64,000 bases of DNA from Parabacteroides gordonii MS-1 = DSM 23371 (lineage in GTDB: Bacteria; Bacteroidota; Bacteroidia; Bacteroidales; Tannerellaceae): contig NZ_KQ033919.1 of the NCBI RefSeq assembly GCF_000969825.1, forward strand, positions 2,536,671 through 2,600,670. The letters run 5' to 3'. Below are positions 26,301-35,400 of this stretch, piece by piece. Numbering within the stretch: position 1 is the first letter of the stretch; each line of letters opens with the position of its first letter. A model generated the notes under the pieces. The model was not told where the DNA came from. It saw only the letters and a list, made by a program, of their open reading frames with translations, and did no database searches. A program made the position numbers and the translations under genes.

Positions 26301-27179
26301 GATATACTTCCGGTAGTTCTTTACGGAACCGGAATGATCATTTCGAAACGGCAGCCTTTCTATGTAAAACGGGGAGTGTTATGCACCCGGATATTACCGC
26401 GTATTTTGTATACGGATGCGAGTTACGGAGTCACTTACCAGGAACGTTCCAAAGCGATAGCTAAAACTTTCCGCAGGGCTTATCAGGAGACTTGTGATAT
26501 TTATTCAAATCCGGGGAACCCGTATTTCTACCGGCAGTTGGTGGCTAACTATATTTATAAGGGCCCGGTGGAAGAATGGTATATCCGTATCAAAGTCCGT
26601 ATGGAGGATAAGTATGACTTTTTTAACCGGATTGTTCCGCGCAGAGCCCGGATTACGGATATCGGTTGTGGCCTGGGGCCTTTGTCCTATATGCTTGCGA
26701 TGCTTTCCGGAGAGCGAACGGTACTGGGGATCGATTATGATGCGGATAAGATTGCCGTAGCTAATCATAATTTCTCCCGGAATGAGCGTATACGCTTCGT
26801 TTGTGCCAATGTTGCAGACTATGATCTGCCGGAAAGCGATGTGTTTGTTATGAATGATATGCTCCATTATATGGATTATCCGTCACAGGAACGGTTGCTT
26901 GAAACCTGTATCGGCAAGTTGTTGCCGGGTGGTATGCTGATTATCCGTGACGGGGATGCCGGAGGAACGACAAAGCACCGTGTGACGCGGTTTACCGAAT
27001 TACTTTCCACCCGTTTGCTGGAATTTAACAAGAGGGAGAATGACCTCTGTTTTCCGACGCATGAACAGTTTATCCGTGTAGCGGAACGTTTTCATCTGGA
27101 GATAGAGCAGCGGGCAAACGACCGCTTTACTTCCAATATGATCTATATCCTGAGAAAGAAGGAGGTCGCTTATGAATGA
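23310..27179 (+). CDS. MMPL exporter fused to PlsC acyltransferase and methyltransferase
   Basis: A 1,289-residue three-part protein. Residues 1 to about 850 are an RND/MMPL exporter: a first helix (19-35), a periplasmic loop, a helix block (about 272-420), a second loop, and a second block (about 655-850) with 'GLGDDFSIF'. Residues about 880-1060 are a PlsC-type acyltransferase with 'NHQSFVD' (about 903) and 'FPEGTRS' (about 970). Residues about 1090-1289 are a SAM-dependent methyltransferase ('DIGCGLG', about 1117). Export, acylation and methylation would be physically coupled at the inner membrane. The methyltransferase may act on the ring or the lipid head. It overlaps both neighbours by four to eight bases. 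Confidence 0.85.
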   Translation: MSKLFIHIYNYLERHTALRYLLLAGSFLLMLFFAVQVKFEEDVTRFFPDTQDARSTEIVFQNLKVKDKIIVMLSSADTVSGAVPSDRLIEAGDLLKDSLLAEAGSEYITDIFSEVDENMIGKVTDFIYDNLPVFLTEDDYARMDSVLTVDGIERRMRSNYLHLLSPAGVALKSILPRDPVGLGTTSLEKLRDFQMTANYEIYDGHIFSRDMSTLLLFITPHYGTGSTGKNEFLIDTIEKQLRETMDRYPGVKAEYFGGPSVGVYNARQIKSDTMLTMTIALIIIIVFITLVFKSRSAVILIILPVLYGAVFSLALIYFLKGSVSAIAIGAGAAVFGVALSYSIHVLSHFNHVSSIRQLIEELAYPLTVGSFTTVGAFFGLVFTSSDLLRDFGLFSSLALIGTTFFCLVFLPHFLKVKEGHEESGRVLRFIEKINGYAYEKNKPLVITIVVVFFVSLYMSGKVTFDSNMMNLSFEPANLKAAEQRLNDLFQSDNKTTLFVSVGSTPDEGLRHYAETNRKLDSLKAEGRIKEFASAEKIFIPYAEQQRRIERWNSYWTEGRKTQVREDIKNGAAKYHFREDTFHDFFALLDKQYLPCDFTAGDSSLPLLDSWVSSADSLSMFITQVRLNEEDKETVYDRFAGNDGLVIFDRGYFANKWVSAINDDFYLILYISSFLIFFALLISYGRIELTLMTFTPMAVSWVIILGLMAATGTQFNIVNIILSTFIFGLGDDFSIFIMDGLQQEYRTGKKMLTSHKTAIFFSSFTAVVGLGVLVFAKHPALQSISVISILGMISVVLVSYTILPILFRFFISGPASRGNFPYTLSGLLVTVWFFGLFVVGCLLMMGVALLLVLLPVKRRKKKQVFSRIMMYMLRIFLKAAWIARRENINPGNETFEKSAVIIANHQSFVDILVMLSLAPKLVMVTNRWVWHSPVFGKIVQYADFVQTEDGYEKVLHHLRDKVAQGYSVVVFPEGTRSADCQVHRFHKGAFYLAEKLQLDILPVVLYGTGMIISKRQPFYVKRGVLCTRILPRILYTDASYGVTYQERSKAIAKTFRRAYQETCDIYSNPGNPYFYRQLVANYIYKGPVEEWYIRIKVRMEDKYDFFNRIVPRRARITDIGCGLGPLSYMLAMLSGERTVLGIDYDADKIAVANHNFSRNERIRFVCANVADYDLPESDVFVMNDMLHYMDYPSQERLLETCIGKLLPGGMLIIRDGDAGGTTKHRVTRFTELLSTRLLEFNKRENDLCFPTHEQFIRVAERFHLEIEQRANDRFTSNMIYILRKKEVAYE

Positions 27180-28671
27180 TAACCGGTATGATGTTATTAT
27201 CATAGGAAGCGGATTAGGCGGCCTGGCTTGCGGTGTAACGTTGAGCAAGGAAGGGTATAATGTCTGTGTGCTTGAAAAGAATGCTTTGCCTGGCGGTTGT
27301 TTTCAATCCTTTAAACGATATGGCAGGGTATTGGATACCGGTATTCATTATATCGGGAGTATGGATGAAGGGGAGATCATGCGGCAATACTTCACTTATT
27401 TCGGTATCATGGATAAGCTGAAGATGAGGCGGATGGATGAGGTGGCTTTTGATGTGATCTGTTATCAGGATAAATTCTATCCTTTTGCTATGGGGCATGA
27501 ACGGTTTGCCGAGACATTGACCCGTGAGTTTCCGAAAGAGAAAGAGGCGCTCAAACGTTATGTTGGTTTGCTGGATAGTGTGGGGCGTTCTATCAGTGTG
27601 GAGCAGTTGCGGAAAGGCAAATTGTCATCCGGGAATATGGATAACTTTTATATCTCCGCCTGGGAGCAAATCAGGGAAATCACTTCAGATACAACCTTAC
27701 AACAGGTTTTATCCGGCAGTGTATTACTTTATGGGGGCGATCAGTCGGTTTCTACCTTCTATCATCATGCCATTATTACAAATTCTTATTTGCAGGGAGC
27801 CTGGCGTTTTGTAGATGGGAGTATGCAGGTGGTGGATGCGATGGTGAATGTGATCCGTCAAAATGGAGGGACGGTGCTGACTGGTGCGGAAGTAAGTAAA
27901 CTATGCCTGTCCGGAAATGAGATACAAGCAGTGGAAATCAACCGGGCGGAAAGATTGGAATCCCGGTATGTGATATCTTCCCTGCATCCTTTCAATACAT
28001 TGAATTTGGTGGAGAAATCGCCGCTCATACGGAAAGCGGCTTTATCCCGTTTGGAGCATCTGCCTAATTCGTATGGGCTGTTCTCTGTCTATCTGCTTCA
28101 GAAGCGGGGGACGACTCCGTATAGTAACCGGAACTTCTTTTTATTGGGCGATCAGAATGCCTGGTATAATACCGGACACAAGGAAGATACCCGGATCAAT
28201 ACCTGTATGGTTTCGATGCAACCTTCTTCCGTCTTGGAGCAGTACACGGATGTGATCTGCCTGCTTTCGCCTATGTATCTGTCGGAAGTACAAGCCTGGG
28301 AAAATACAACTGTCGGGCAGCGTGGCTCCGATTACGAGCAGTTCAAATTAGATAAAGCGCAGCAGTTGATCGCTTTTGCCGAACGCTATTGTCCCGGTAT
28401 ATCACTGAACACGGAGAAGATCGTAACGACTACGCCGCTCTCTTACCGCGATTATACCGGAACCCCGGAAGGTTCGGCCTATGGGATTATGAAGAATTAT
28501 AATAATCCGTTGACTACCCTGATCCCGACGCGTACGCGCATCCCTAACCTGTTCCTGACCGGACAGAGTCTGAATGTACATGGTGCTTTGGGGGTGACTT
28601 TGACCTCTATGCTGACTTGTACGGAATTAGTGGGTTCGGAATACCTGGCCCGTAAAATAGGAGAAGCCTGA
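27172..28671 (+). CDS. Phytoene-desaturase-like FAD oxidoreductase
   Basis: A 499-residue flavoprotein of the CrtI/phytoene dehydrogenase-retinol saturase superfamily. The N-terminal dinucleotide-binding motif is 'IIGSGLGGLACG' (about residues 9-20) and the C-terminal FAD-binding segment is 'PNLFLTGQSLNVHGALG' (about 463-480). In this setting it may desaturate or otherwise oxidise the polyene or its ring. It starts inside the last eight bases of the exporter fusion. Carotenoid synthesis is unlikely because no phytoene synthase is nearby. Confidence 0.8.
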   Translation: MNDNRYDVIIIGSGLGGLACGVTLSKEGYNVCVLEKNALPGGCFQSFKRYGRVLDTGIHYIGSMDEGEIMRQYFTYFGIMDKLKMRRMDEVAFDVICYQDKFYPFAMGHERFAETLTREFPKEKEALKRYVGLLDSVGRSISVEQLRKGKLSSGNMDNFYISAWEQIREITSDTTLQQVLSGSVLLYGGDQSVSTFYHHAIITNSYLQGAWRFVDGSMQVVDAMVNVIRQNGGTVLTGAEVSKLCLSGNEIQAVEINRAERLESRYVISSLHPFNTLNLVEKSPLIRKAALSRLEHLPNSYGLFSVYLLQKRGTTPYSNRNFFLLGDQNAWYNTGHKEDTRINTCMVSMQPSSVLEQYTDVICLLSPMYLSEVQAWENTTVGQRGSDYEQFKLDKAQQLIAFAERYCPGISLNTEKIVTTTPLSYRDYTGTPEGSAYGIMKNYNNPLTTLIPTRTRIPNLFLTGQSLNVHGALGVTLTSMLTCTELVGSEYLARKIGEA

Positions 28672-28672
28672 T

Positions 28673-30328
28673 ATGAAGATAAAGAAAATACTGAAATACC
28701 TCGTCCTGTCCTTTATTAGTCTCATTGGATTGATAGTGGTTGTTTCGTCTGCTCTCTACCTGACTGCGGATATGAAGCAACCGGTAATAGATATGAACAC
28801 CCTACCGGATTATCCGTTGATAAAAACGGATAGTTTACGCACCTATGGCCCTAATCATCTGCGGCAAAGTAAAAGCGGTTTGTGGGAGTTATCGGTGCAG
28901 GGAAGTCCTGCCGAGCGGGGAGTGGCTTTCGGGAAGCTGGCGGAAGATTTGTTGCATTATCAGGAAGAGGTCTTTGTCGATCAGATACGCCAGATCATTC
29001 CTTCAGACAGTTATCTGAAGTTCCTGCGTTTCTTCCTGATCCTCTTTAACCGTAATCTGGGTGAGTATATACCGGAAGAATACAGGACGGAGATTTATGG
29101 AATATCTCTTTCCTGTTCCCATGAATATGATGCGATCGGAACTCCTTATGAGCGTCAGTTGAATTATCATGCGGCGCATGACATCGGCCATGCCATGCAG
29201 GACTATATGCTGGTCGGATGCAGCTCTTTCGGTGTTTGGGGAGATGAAAGTGCGGACTCTACTTTACTGATCGGGCGTAATTTTGACTTTTATGTAGGGG
29301 ATGATTTTGCCCGTAATAAACTGATCTCTTTTTATCAGCCTTCCGCCGGGTATCGTTTTGCTTCTGTCGGTTGGGCGGGAATGACCGGAGTATTGTCGGG
29401 TATGAACGAAACGGGACTGACTGTGACGATCAATGCAGCCAAATCAACGATGCCGGTATCGGCTGCTATGCCTATCTCCCTACTGGCACGTGAGATATTG
29501 CAGTATGCTTCTACGATAGAGGAGGCTTATGCGATTGCACAGAAGCATAAAACCTTTGTCGCGGAGTCTCTGCTGATCGGTTCGGCGAAAGATGGTAAAG
29601 CGGCTATTATTGAGAAATCGACCGATAAGATTGCTCTTTTCTATTCGGGAACAAACCGGATTATCTGTACAAACCATTACCAGTCGGATACTTTTAAAGA
29701 AGATGCCCGTAACAAGGAAAATATAGCTACCTCCGACAGCCCTTACCGACAGGCCCGGCTGGATGAATTATTAAGTGATAATCTCCCGGTAGATCCATCG
29801 AAAGCGGCTTCCATACTGCGTAACCGCTTTGGAGAAGAGGGAAAAGAGATCGGATTGACCAATGAAAAGGCGATCAACCAGTTTATAGCCCACCACTCTG
29901 TCATCTTTGAACCTGCTAATCGCTTGATGTGGGTATCGACTGCTCCCTGGCAACTGGGTGAATATGTGGCCTATGATCTGAATAAGATATTTGCTCATCC
30001 CACTGATACGGGAGAGTTACGGATCGATAGTCTTTCATTGCCGGCGGATACCTTGTTGGATAGTCCGGTCTATCGGCAATTGTTGACTTATAAGAATTTG
30101 GCGAAGGATATTCGTCATAGTATCGGTAGTCATACTCCCCTTGATGAAGCTTTGCTGGATGAGTTTATAGCATCAAATCCCGAGTTCTACTATTCCTGGC
30201 AGTTGGTCGGCGATTATTATCAGGCATTTGGTGCGGAAGATAGAGCGATCCTCTCCTGGCAGACCGCTTTAACAAAAGAAATTCCTAAAGAAGAGGAGCG
30301 TACGGCTCTACAAGAGAAAATAAAATAA
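28673..30328 (+). CDS. C45-family acyltransferase/amidohydrolase-like protein
   Basis: A 551-residue protein. An N-terminal membrane helix (about residues 10-30) precedes an N-terminal-nucleophile fold of the C45 type (acyl-CoA:6-aminopenicillanate acyltransferase-like) with 'VGCSSFGVWG' containing the candidate nucleophile Cys183 and 'IGRNFDFYV' downstream. The C-terminus (about 490-551) is TPR-like ('YYSWQLVGDYYQAFGAEDRAI' region). C45 enzymes make or break amide bonds with fatty acids; here it may transfer the finished polyene onto an amine or hydrolyse an ester intermediate. It lies one base after the oxidoreductase and shares one base with the next gene, so it belongs to the operon. Confidence 0.72.
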   Translation: MKIKKILKYLVLSFISLIGLIVVVSSALYLTADMKQPVIDMNTLPDYPLIKTDSLRTYGPNHLRQSKSGLWELSVQGSPAERGVAFGKLAEDLLHYQEEVFVDQIRQIIPSDSYLKFLRFFLILFNRNLGEYIPEEYRTEIYGISLSCSHEYDAIGTPYERQLNYHAAHDIGHAMQDYMLVGCSSFGVWGDESADSTLLIGRNFDFYVGDDFARNKLISFYQPSAGYRFASVGWAGMTGVLSGMNETGLTVTINAAKSTMPVSAAMPISLLAREILQYASTIEEAYAIAQKHKTFVAESLLIGSAKDGKAAIIEKSTDKIALFYSGTNRIICTNHYQSDTFKEDARNKENIATSDSPYRQARLDELLSDNLPVDPSKAASILRNRFGEEGKEIGLTNEKAINQFIAHHSVIFEPANRLMWVSTAPWQLGEYVAYDLNKIFAHPTDTGELRIDSLSLPADTLLDSPVYRQLLTYKNLAKDIRHSIGSHTPLDEALLDEFIASNPEFYYSWQLVGDYYQAFGAEDRAILSWQTALTKEIPKEEERTALQEKIK

Positions 30329-31632
30329 TGAACGATATGGATAAGTATAGTGCTATACAATTTAAAACCCCGGCAGAGATAAAGGCTTATCAGGAGTTTC
30401 GACTGGCCGGTGAGTTGGAATACCTGAATAATCATTCCGTATTTTATCAACGCATGTTCAGAGAAGAAGGGATCGATATTTCCCATATCCGGACATTAGA
30501 GGACTTGCAGCAACTGCCGGTCACGACAAAAACAGACCTGCAACTGCATAATGACGATTTTATTTGTGTAGACAAAGCGGATATAATTGATTACGTAACG
30601 ACTTCCGGAACGTTGGGTGATCCGGTGACATTTGTTCTCACCGGTGACGATCTGGACAGGTTATCTTATAATGAATATTTATCGTTCACGACTGCCGGCT
30701 GTACGAAGCAAGATGTCATGCAGTTGATGACAACGCTCGACCGGCGCTTTATGGCCGGCTTGGCTTATTATATGGGTGCCCGTGAACTGGGAGCCGGCGT
30801 GGTGCGTGTCGGTAATGGAATACCGGAATTGCAATGGGATACGATCCATCGGATACATCCTTCTTTCTGCATGGTTGTCCCTTCTTTTCTGGTCAAACTG
30901 ATAGAATATGCGGAAGCCAACGGGATCGATTATAACAATTCTTCCATACGGAAAGCGATTTGTATCGGTGAAGCCTTACGCAATCCGGATTTCTCCCTGA
31001 ACACTCTGGGACAGCGTATCCATGAGAAATGGAGTACTCCTTTGTTGCAGTCTACGTATGCTTCAACAGAAATGCAGTCTTCTTTTACGGAATGCGAGGC
31101 CTGTCGGGGAGGACATTTGCAGCCGGAACTGATCATTGTAGAGTTTCTGGATGATAAGAACCAACCTGTAGCCGAAGGAGAAGCCGGTGAGGTCACTATC
31201 ACTACATTGGGGGTTAGAGGAATGCCTTTGTTACGCTTTAAGACGGGCGATATCTGTTATCACTATACGGAACCTTGCTCCTGCGGACGGAATACGGTGA
31301 GGCTGAGTTCTGTGTTGGGTCGCAAAGGGCAGATGATAAAATATAAAGGAACAACCCTTTATCCGCCTGCTTTATATGATATCCTCGATAATATTCCCGG
31401 CGTAAAGAATTATGTAGTGGAAGTATATACGAACGATCTCGGTACCGATGATATTTTGATCCGGGTAGGAAGCGACAGGCAAACAGAAGCTTTTGCCAAG
31501 CAAATCAAGGATCTGTTCCGTTCAAAAGTACGGGTGGCGCCTACCATTCAGTTTGCTTCCCCTGACTATGTGGCTAAAATTCAGATGCCCCAGATGAGCA
31601 GGAAAGCAATTAAATTTATAGATTTGCGATAA
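30328..31632 (+). CDS. Adenylate-forming ligase (phenylacetate-CoA ligase-like)
   Basis: A 434-residue enzyme of the PaaK-like branch of the ANL superfamily: 'TTSGTLGDPV' (about residues 91-100) is the ATP-loop motif, 'STYASTEMQ' (about 246) is the adenine region, and 'RFKTGDI' (about 304) with a following Cys-rich 'PCSCGR' is typical of PaaK-like ligases. It probably activates the aryl starter made by the ammonia-lyase and loads it on an ACP, closing the pathway. The start ATG shares the A of the preceding TAA. A second ATG lies at 30337. Confidence 0.82.
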   Translation: MNDMDKYSAIQFKTPAEIKAYQEFRLAGELEYLNNHSVFYQRMFREEGIDISHIRTLEDLQQLPVTTKTDLQLHNDDFICVDKADIIDYVTTSGTLGDPVTFVLTGDDLDRLSYNEYLSFTTAGCTKQDVMQLMTTLDRRFMAGLAYYMGARELGAGVVRVGNGIPELQWDTIHRIHPSFCMVVPSFLVKLIEYAEANGIDYNNSSIRKAICIGEALRNPDFSLNTLGQRIHEKWSTPLLQSTYASTEMQSSFTECEACRGGHLQPELIIVEFLDDKNQPVAEGEAGEVTITTLGVRGMPLLRFKTGDICYHYTEPCSCGRNTVRLSSVLGRKGQMIKYKGTTLYPPALYDILDNIPGVKNYVVEVYTNDLGTDDILIRVGSDRQTEAFAKQIKDLFRSKVRVAPTIQFASPDYVAKIQMPQMSRKAIKFIDLR

Positions 31633-31659
31633 TTTAGTACTAATTTAAAATGTAATCGT

Positions 31660-32238
31660 ATGAAACAGTTGATGGTATTGATGTTTTTATTCCTGACAAG
31701 CCTTGTAAATGCGCAGGATAAAACAAATTTGAAGGATATAGACAAACTGACATTTTTTGGTGTGGACTTTTCTATGGCTAAAGTGTACGGTGCTGATGAG
31801 ACGACGGAACAGTTCAAGGATGCTTTCTATGGTATAAATACGCTATTCCAGCGCGAGCCGAAAAAGTATGATACGGCTAAGGCCTTTGACGCTGCTGTAA
31901 CAACCGATCTGGAAACTTCTCAGAATCTTATCGAGCAGATAAAGAAAGCTGATCTTTTTACCAGTGACGATAGTTATCAATTGATTGGTGACGAAATAGC
32001 GGAACATATCCGTCAGTTTAATACCGGAAATGCTCAGGGATATGGCGCAGTTTTCATTGCGGGGCTGCTTAACAAAGGAAAGACACAGGCTACTTACAAT
32101 GTCGTTGTGTTCGATATCGCCACCAAAGACATTATTTTTAACAGGCAGTTTACTGAAAAAGCCAGAGGCTTCGGACTTCGTAACTACTGGGCTTATCCGG
32201 TTTATAAAATATTGAATAAGGTAAAAAAGATCAAGTGA
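31660..32238 (+). CDS. Secreted protein of unknown function ending the cluster
   Basis: A 192-residue exported protein: a clean signal peptide ends at 'SLVNAQ' (about residue 19) and is followed by 'LKDIDKLTFFGVDFSMAKVYG', reminiscent of periplasmic proteins found in many Bacteroidetes. No catalytic motif is recognised. It lies 27 bases after the ligase and just before the strong terminator at 32263, so it appears to be the last gene of the transcript. Whether it belongs to pigment export or is an independent envelope protein is open. Confidence 0.65.
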   Translation: MKQLMVLMFLFLTSLVNAQDKTNLKDIDKLTFFGVDFSMAKVYGADETTEQFKDAFYGINTLFQREPKKYDTAKAFDAAVTTDLETSQNLIEQIKKADLFTSDDSYQLIGDEIAEHIRQFNTGNAQGYGAVFIAGLLNKGKTQATYNVVVFDIATKDIIFNRQFTEKARGFGLRNYWAYPVYKILNKVKKIK

Positions 32239-32262
32239 ATCTAATTGATTTACAGATAAATG

Positions 32263-32299
32263 AAAAATGACATCAGTGTGACATTGGTGTCATTTTTTT
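32263..32299 (+). terminator. Strong intrinsic terminator ending the cluster
   Basis: A 16-bp stem with two G-U pairs (arms 32263-32278 and 32282-32297), a 3-base loop and a T run. It separates the cluster from the DUF2723 operon. Confidence 0.85.
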
Positions 32300-32370
32300 G
32301 TCAGCTAAATATCAGTCGTTTTTTAATATAATTCTAATCTCTTCAATACAATTTATAGAGTGTTAGGGCG

Positions 32371-32399
32371 TTGGTATTAAACGTAAATGCTTACCTTTG
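32371..32399 (+). promoter_or_regulatory. Promoter of the DUF2723 operon
   Basis: TTG at 32371-32373, an 18-base spacer and TACCTTTG at 32392-32399 match the Bacteroidetes promoter; the ATG is 64 bases downstream. Confidence 0.7.
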
Positions 32400-32463
32400 C
32401 GGCCGACTGTCTGTGTTAGGATAGCTTTTTTAGACAATTAATTATCACACTTTATACAAACGT

Positions 32464-35400
32464 ATGAGAAAGTATAAACTAATCAACAACGTGTTGGGAT
32501 GGGTCGTATTTCTGATCGCAACCACCGTTTATTTGATGACGATCGAACCCACTGCCAGCTTCTGGGATTGTGGTGAGTTCATCTCTTCTGCCTTTAAACT
32601 GGAAGTAGGACACCCGCCCGGAGCACCGTTCTTTATGCTGACGGCCAACCTGTTCACACAGCTTGCGTCGGACACTTCCACAGTAGCTAAAATGGTCAAT
32701 TCTATGTCGGCACTGTTCAGTGGGCTGACTATCCTGTTCCTGTTCTGGAGTATTACCCACCTGGCCCGTAAGATCATGGTGAACGAGGAGAATGAAATTT
32801 CTCTGGGTACAATGATCACTATCATGGGTAGCGGTCTGGTAGGAGCTTTGGCTTATACCTTTAGCGATACTTTCTGGTTCAGTGCGGTAGAAGGTGAAGT
32901 ATATGCTTATTCTTCCCTGTTCACAGCCCTGGTATTCTGGTTGATCCTGAAGTGGGAAGAGGCGGCCGACCGCCCTCATGCCGACCGTTGGATCGTACTG
33001 ATCGCTTACCTGATGGGGCTGAGTATCGGTGTCCACCTGCTGAACCTGTTGTGTATCCCGGCGATCGTGCTGGTTTATTACTATAAGAAATTCCCGAATC
33101 CGACGATGAAAGGTACCATCTATGCATTGTTGGTTTCGTTCGCAATCGTAGGACTGATGATGTATGGTGTCGTACAGGGACTGGTTGAGGTATGCGGTTA
33201 TTTCGAACTGCTGTTCGTCAACGTACTCGGAATGCCTTACAACTCGGGTGTATTTGCTTATGTATTTGCTCTGTCCGGTGTACTGATATGGGCTATCTGG
33301 GAGACGATGCGCGACGAGATCAATCCGACACGTATGAAGATCGCCTTTATCCTGGCCGTTGTACTGGTAGGTGTTCCGTTCATCGGTAGCGGTTATGTAT
33401 TGGCCGTTATCCTGACGGCTGCGTTGAGCGCTTATCTCTTCATGAGCAAGAAAGTTAATATCAAGCTGCTGAATACGATACTGGTCTGCCTGATGGTAAT
33501 CGTTGTCGGTTATTCATCTTATGCACTGACTATGATCCGTGCTACCGCCGATACGCCTATGAACCAGAATGCGCCGAGCGATATCTTCACCCTGCGTTCG
33601 TATCTGGCCCGTGAACAGTATGGTAAAACCCCGCTGCTCTACGGACAGACATTTGCTTCGGAAGTGAAGCGCGAAAACCAAGGTGGTAACTGTTCTCCTG
33701 TAACCAAGGAAGGTGAAGCCGTTTGGAGCCGCGTGATCAAACAAGATCCGAACGAGAAAGATAAGTATTATGTTTCCCGTCACGACGTTGAATATGAATA
33801 TGTAGACGAGTTGAGTATGCTCTTCCCGCGTATGTACAGTAATGTGGATGCCCATGTGGGAGCTTATAAGGAATGGTCGCAATTCAAGGGAGAGCCCGTG
33901 AAGTTTAACCGTTGTGGAGAGAATGTGACGGTGATGAAACCGACCTTTGCCGAGAATCTCCGTTACTTCTTCGCTTACCAGCTCAACTTCATGTACTGGC
34001 GTTATTTCATGTGGAATTTCTCCGGACGTCAGAACGATATCCAGGGAAATGGCGAGGTGATGAACGGTAACTGGATCACCGGTATCAAAGCCATCGACGA
34101 AGTACTTGTCGGCCCGCAGGATAACATGCCTTATGATATAGCCAATAATAAAGGACACAACGTATACTATATGTTGCCGCTCCTGCTCGGTATTTTAGGT
34201 CTGTTGTATCAGGCTTATTCCGGACAGCGGGGTATCCAGAGCTTCTGGATCACTTTCTTCCTCTTCTTCATGACGGGTATTGCCATTGTGCTCTACCTGA
34301 ACCAGACGCCTTATCAGCCGCGTGAACGAGACTATGCCTATGCAGGCTCCTTCTATGCGTTCTGTATCTGGATCGGGTTCGGTGTCGCGGCACTGGCCAA
34401 GTTGATGCGGCAGTATGGCAAGTTGTCTCCGGTAGTGGCAGGCTCTCTCGCAACCGTGCTGTGCCTGTTCGTTCCCATCCAGATGGCTAGCCAGACCTGG
34501 GACGACCACGACCGTTCAGGGCGTTACGTTTGCCGCGATTTCGGTGCTAACTACCTGGAATCCTGCGAACCGAATGCCGTGATCTTCACCAACGGTGATA
34601 ACGATACATTCCCGCTGTGGTATGCACAGGAAGTGGAAGGCATCCGTACCGACGTACGTGTATGTAACACCAGCTACCTGCAAACCGACTGGTATATCGA
34701 CCAGATGAAGAAGCAGGCTTACGAATCGGCTCCGCTGCCTATCTCCTGGAACCGTGCGGACTATGTGCAGGGTACACGCGATGCGGCTTATGTATTCCCG
34801 ATGACGGATCAGCCTATCGACCTGAATACAGCGTTGAACTTTGTCCGTAGCAACGATCCGAAGTTCAAGAAGATACCGGGTATCAGCCAGGAACTCGATT
34901 ATATCCCTTCTGAAACGTTGATCTATAAAGTCGACTCTGCCACAGCAGTAGCCAAAGGCCTGGCAACCGACTCAACCGGTCTGCTGAAGGAAATGACGAT
35001 CAACCTGAAAGGCAAGAACGCACTGGGCAAACAGGAACTGATGATCCTGGATATGTTGCAGACAAATAACTGGGAACGTCCTATCTATTACGCGATCACT
35101 GTCAACCCCGACCAGTTCGTCGGTCTGGACGGCTACTTCGAACAAACAGGTCTGGCTTACCAGATCGTTCCGAAGAATGCCAACAGGGAAACGAACACGG
35201 AAAAGATGTATGATAACGTCATGAACAAGTTCAAATGGGGTGGCGTAGACCAGCCGGGCGTTTACATCGACGAGAACGTGATGCGTATGTGTAAGAGCTA
35301 CCGTATGGCCCTGTTCAACAAACTGGCGGAAGACCTGCTGAAAGAAGGTAAGAACGAGAAAGCATTGAACGTGCTGAACAAGAGCATGGAAGTATTGCCC

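Noticed and set aside
27172-28671. Carotenoid phytoene desaturase
   Set aside because: The family matches, but no phytoene synthase or isoprenoid gene is nearby; the setting favours polyene or ring oxidation.
8832-32238. Dialkylresorcinol (DarA/DarB) genes for a full flexirubin
   Set aside because: None of the ketosynthases or other enzymes looks like the DarA/DarB pair; only the polyene part is supported.
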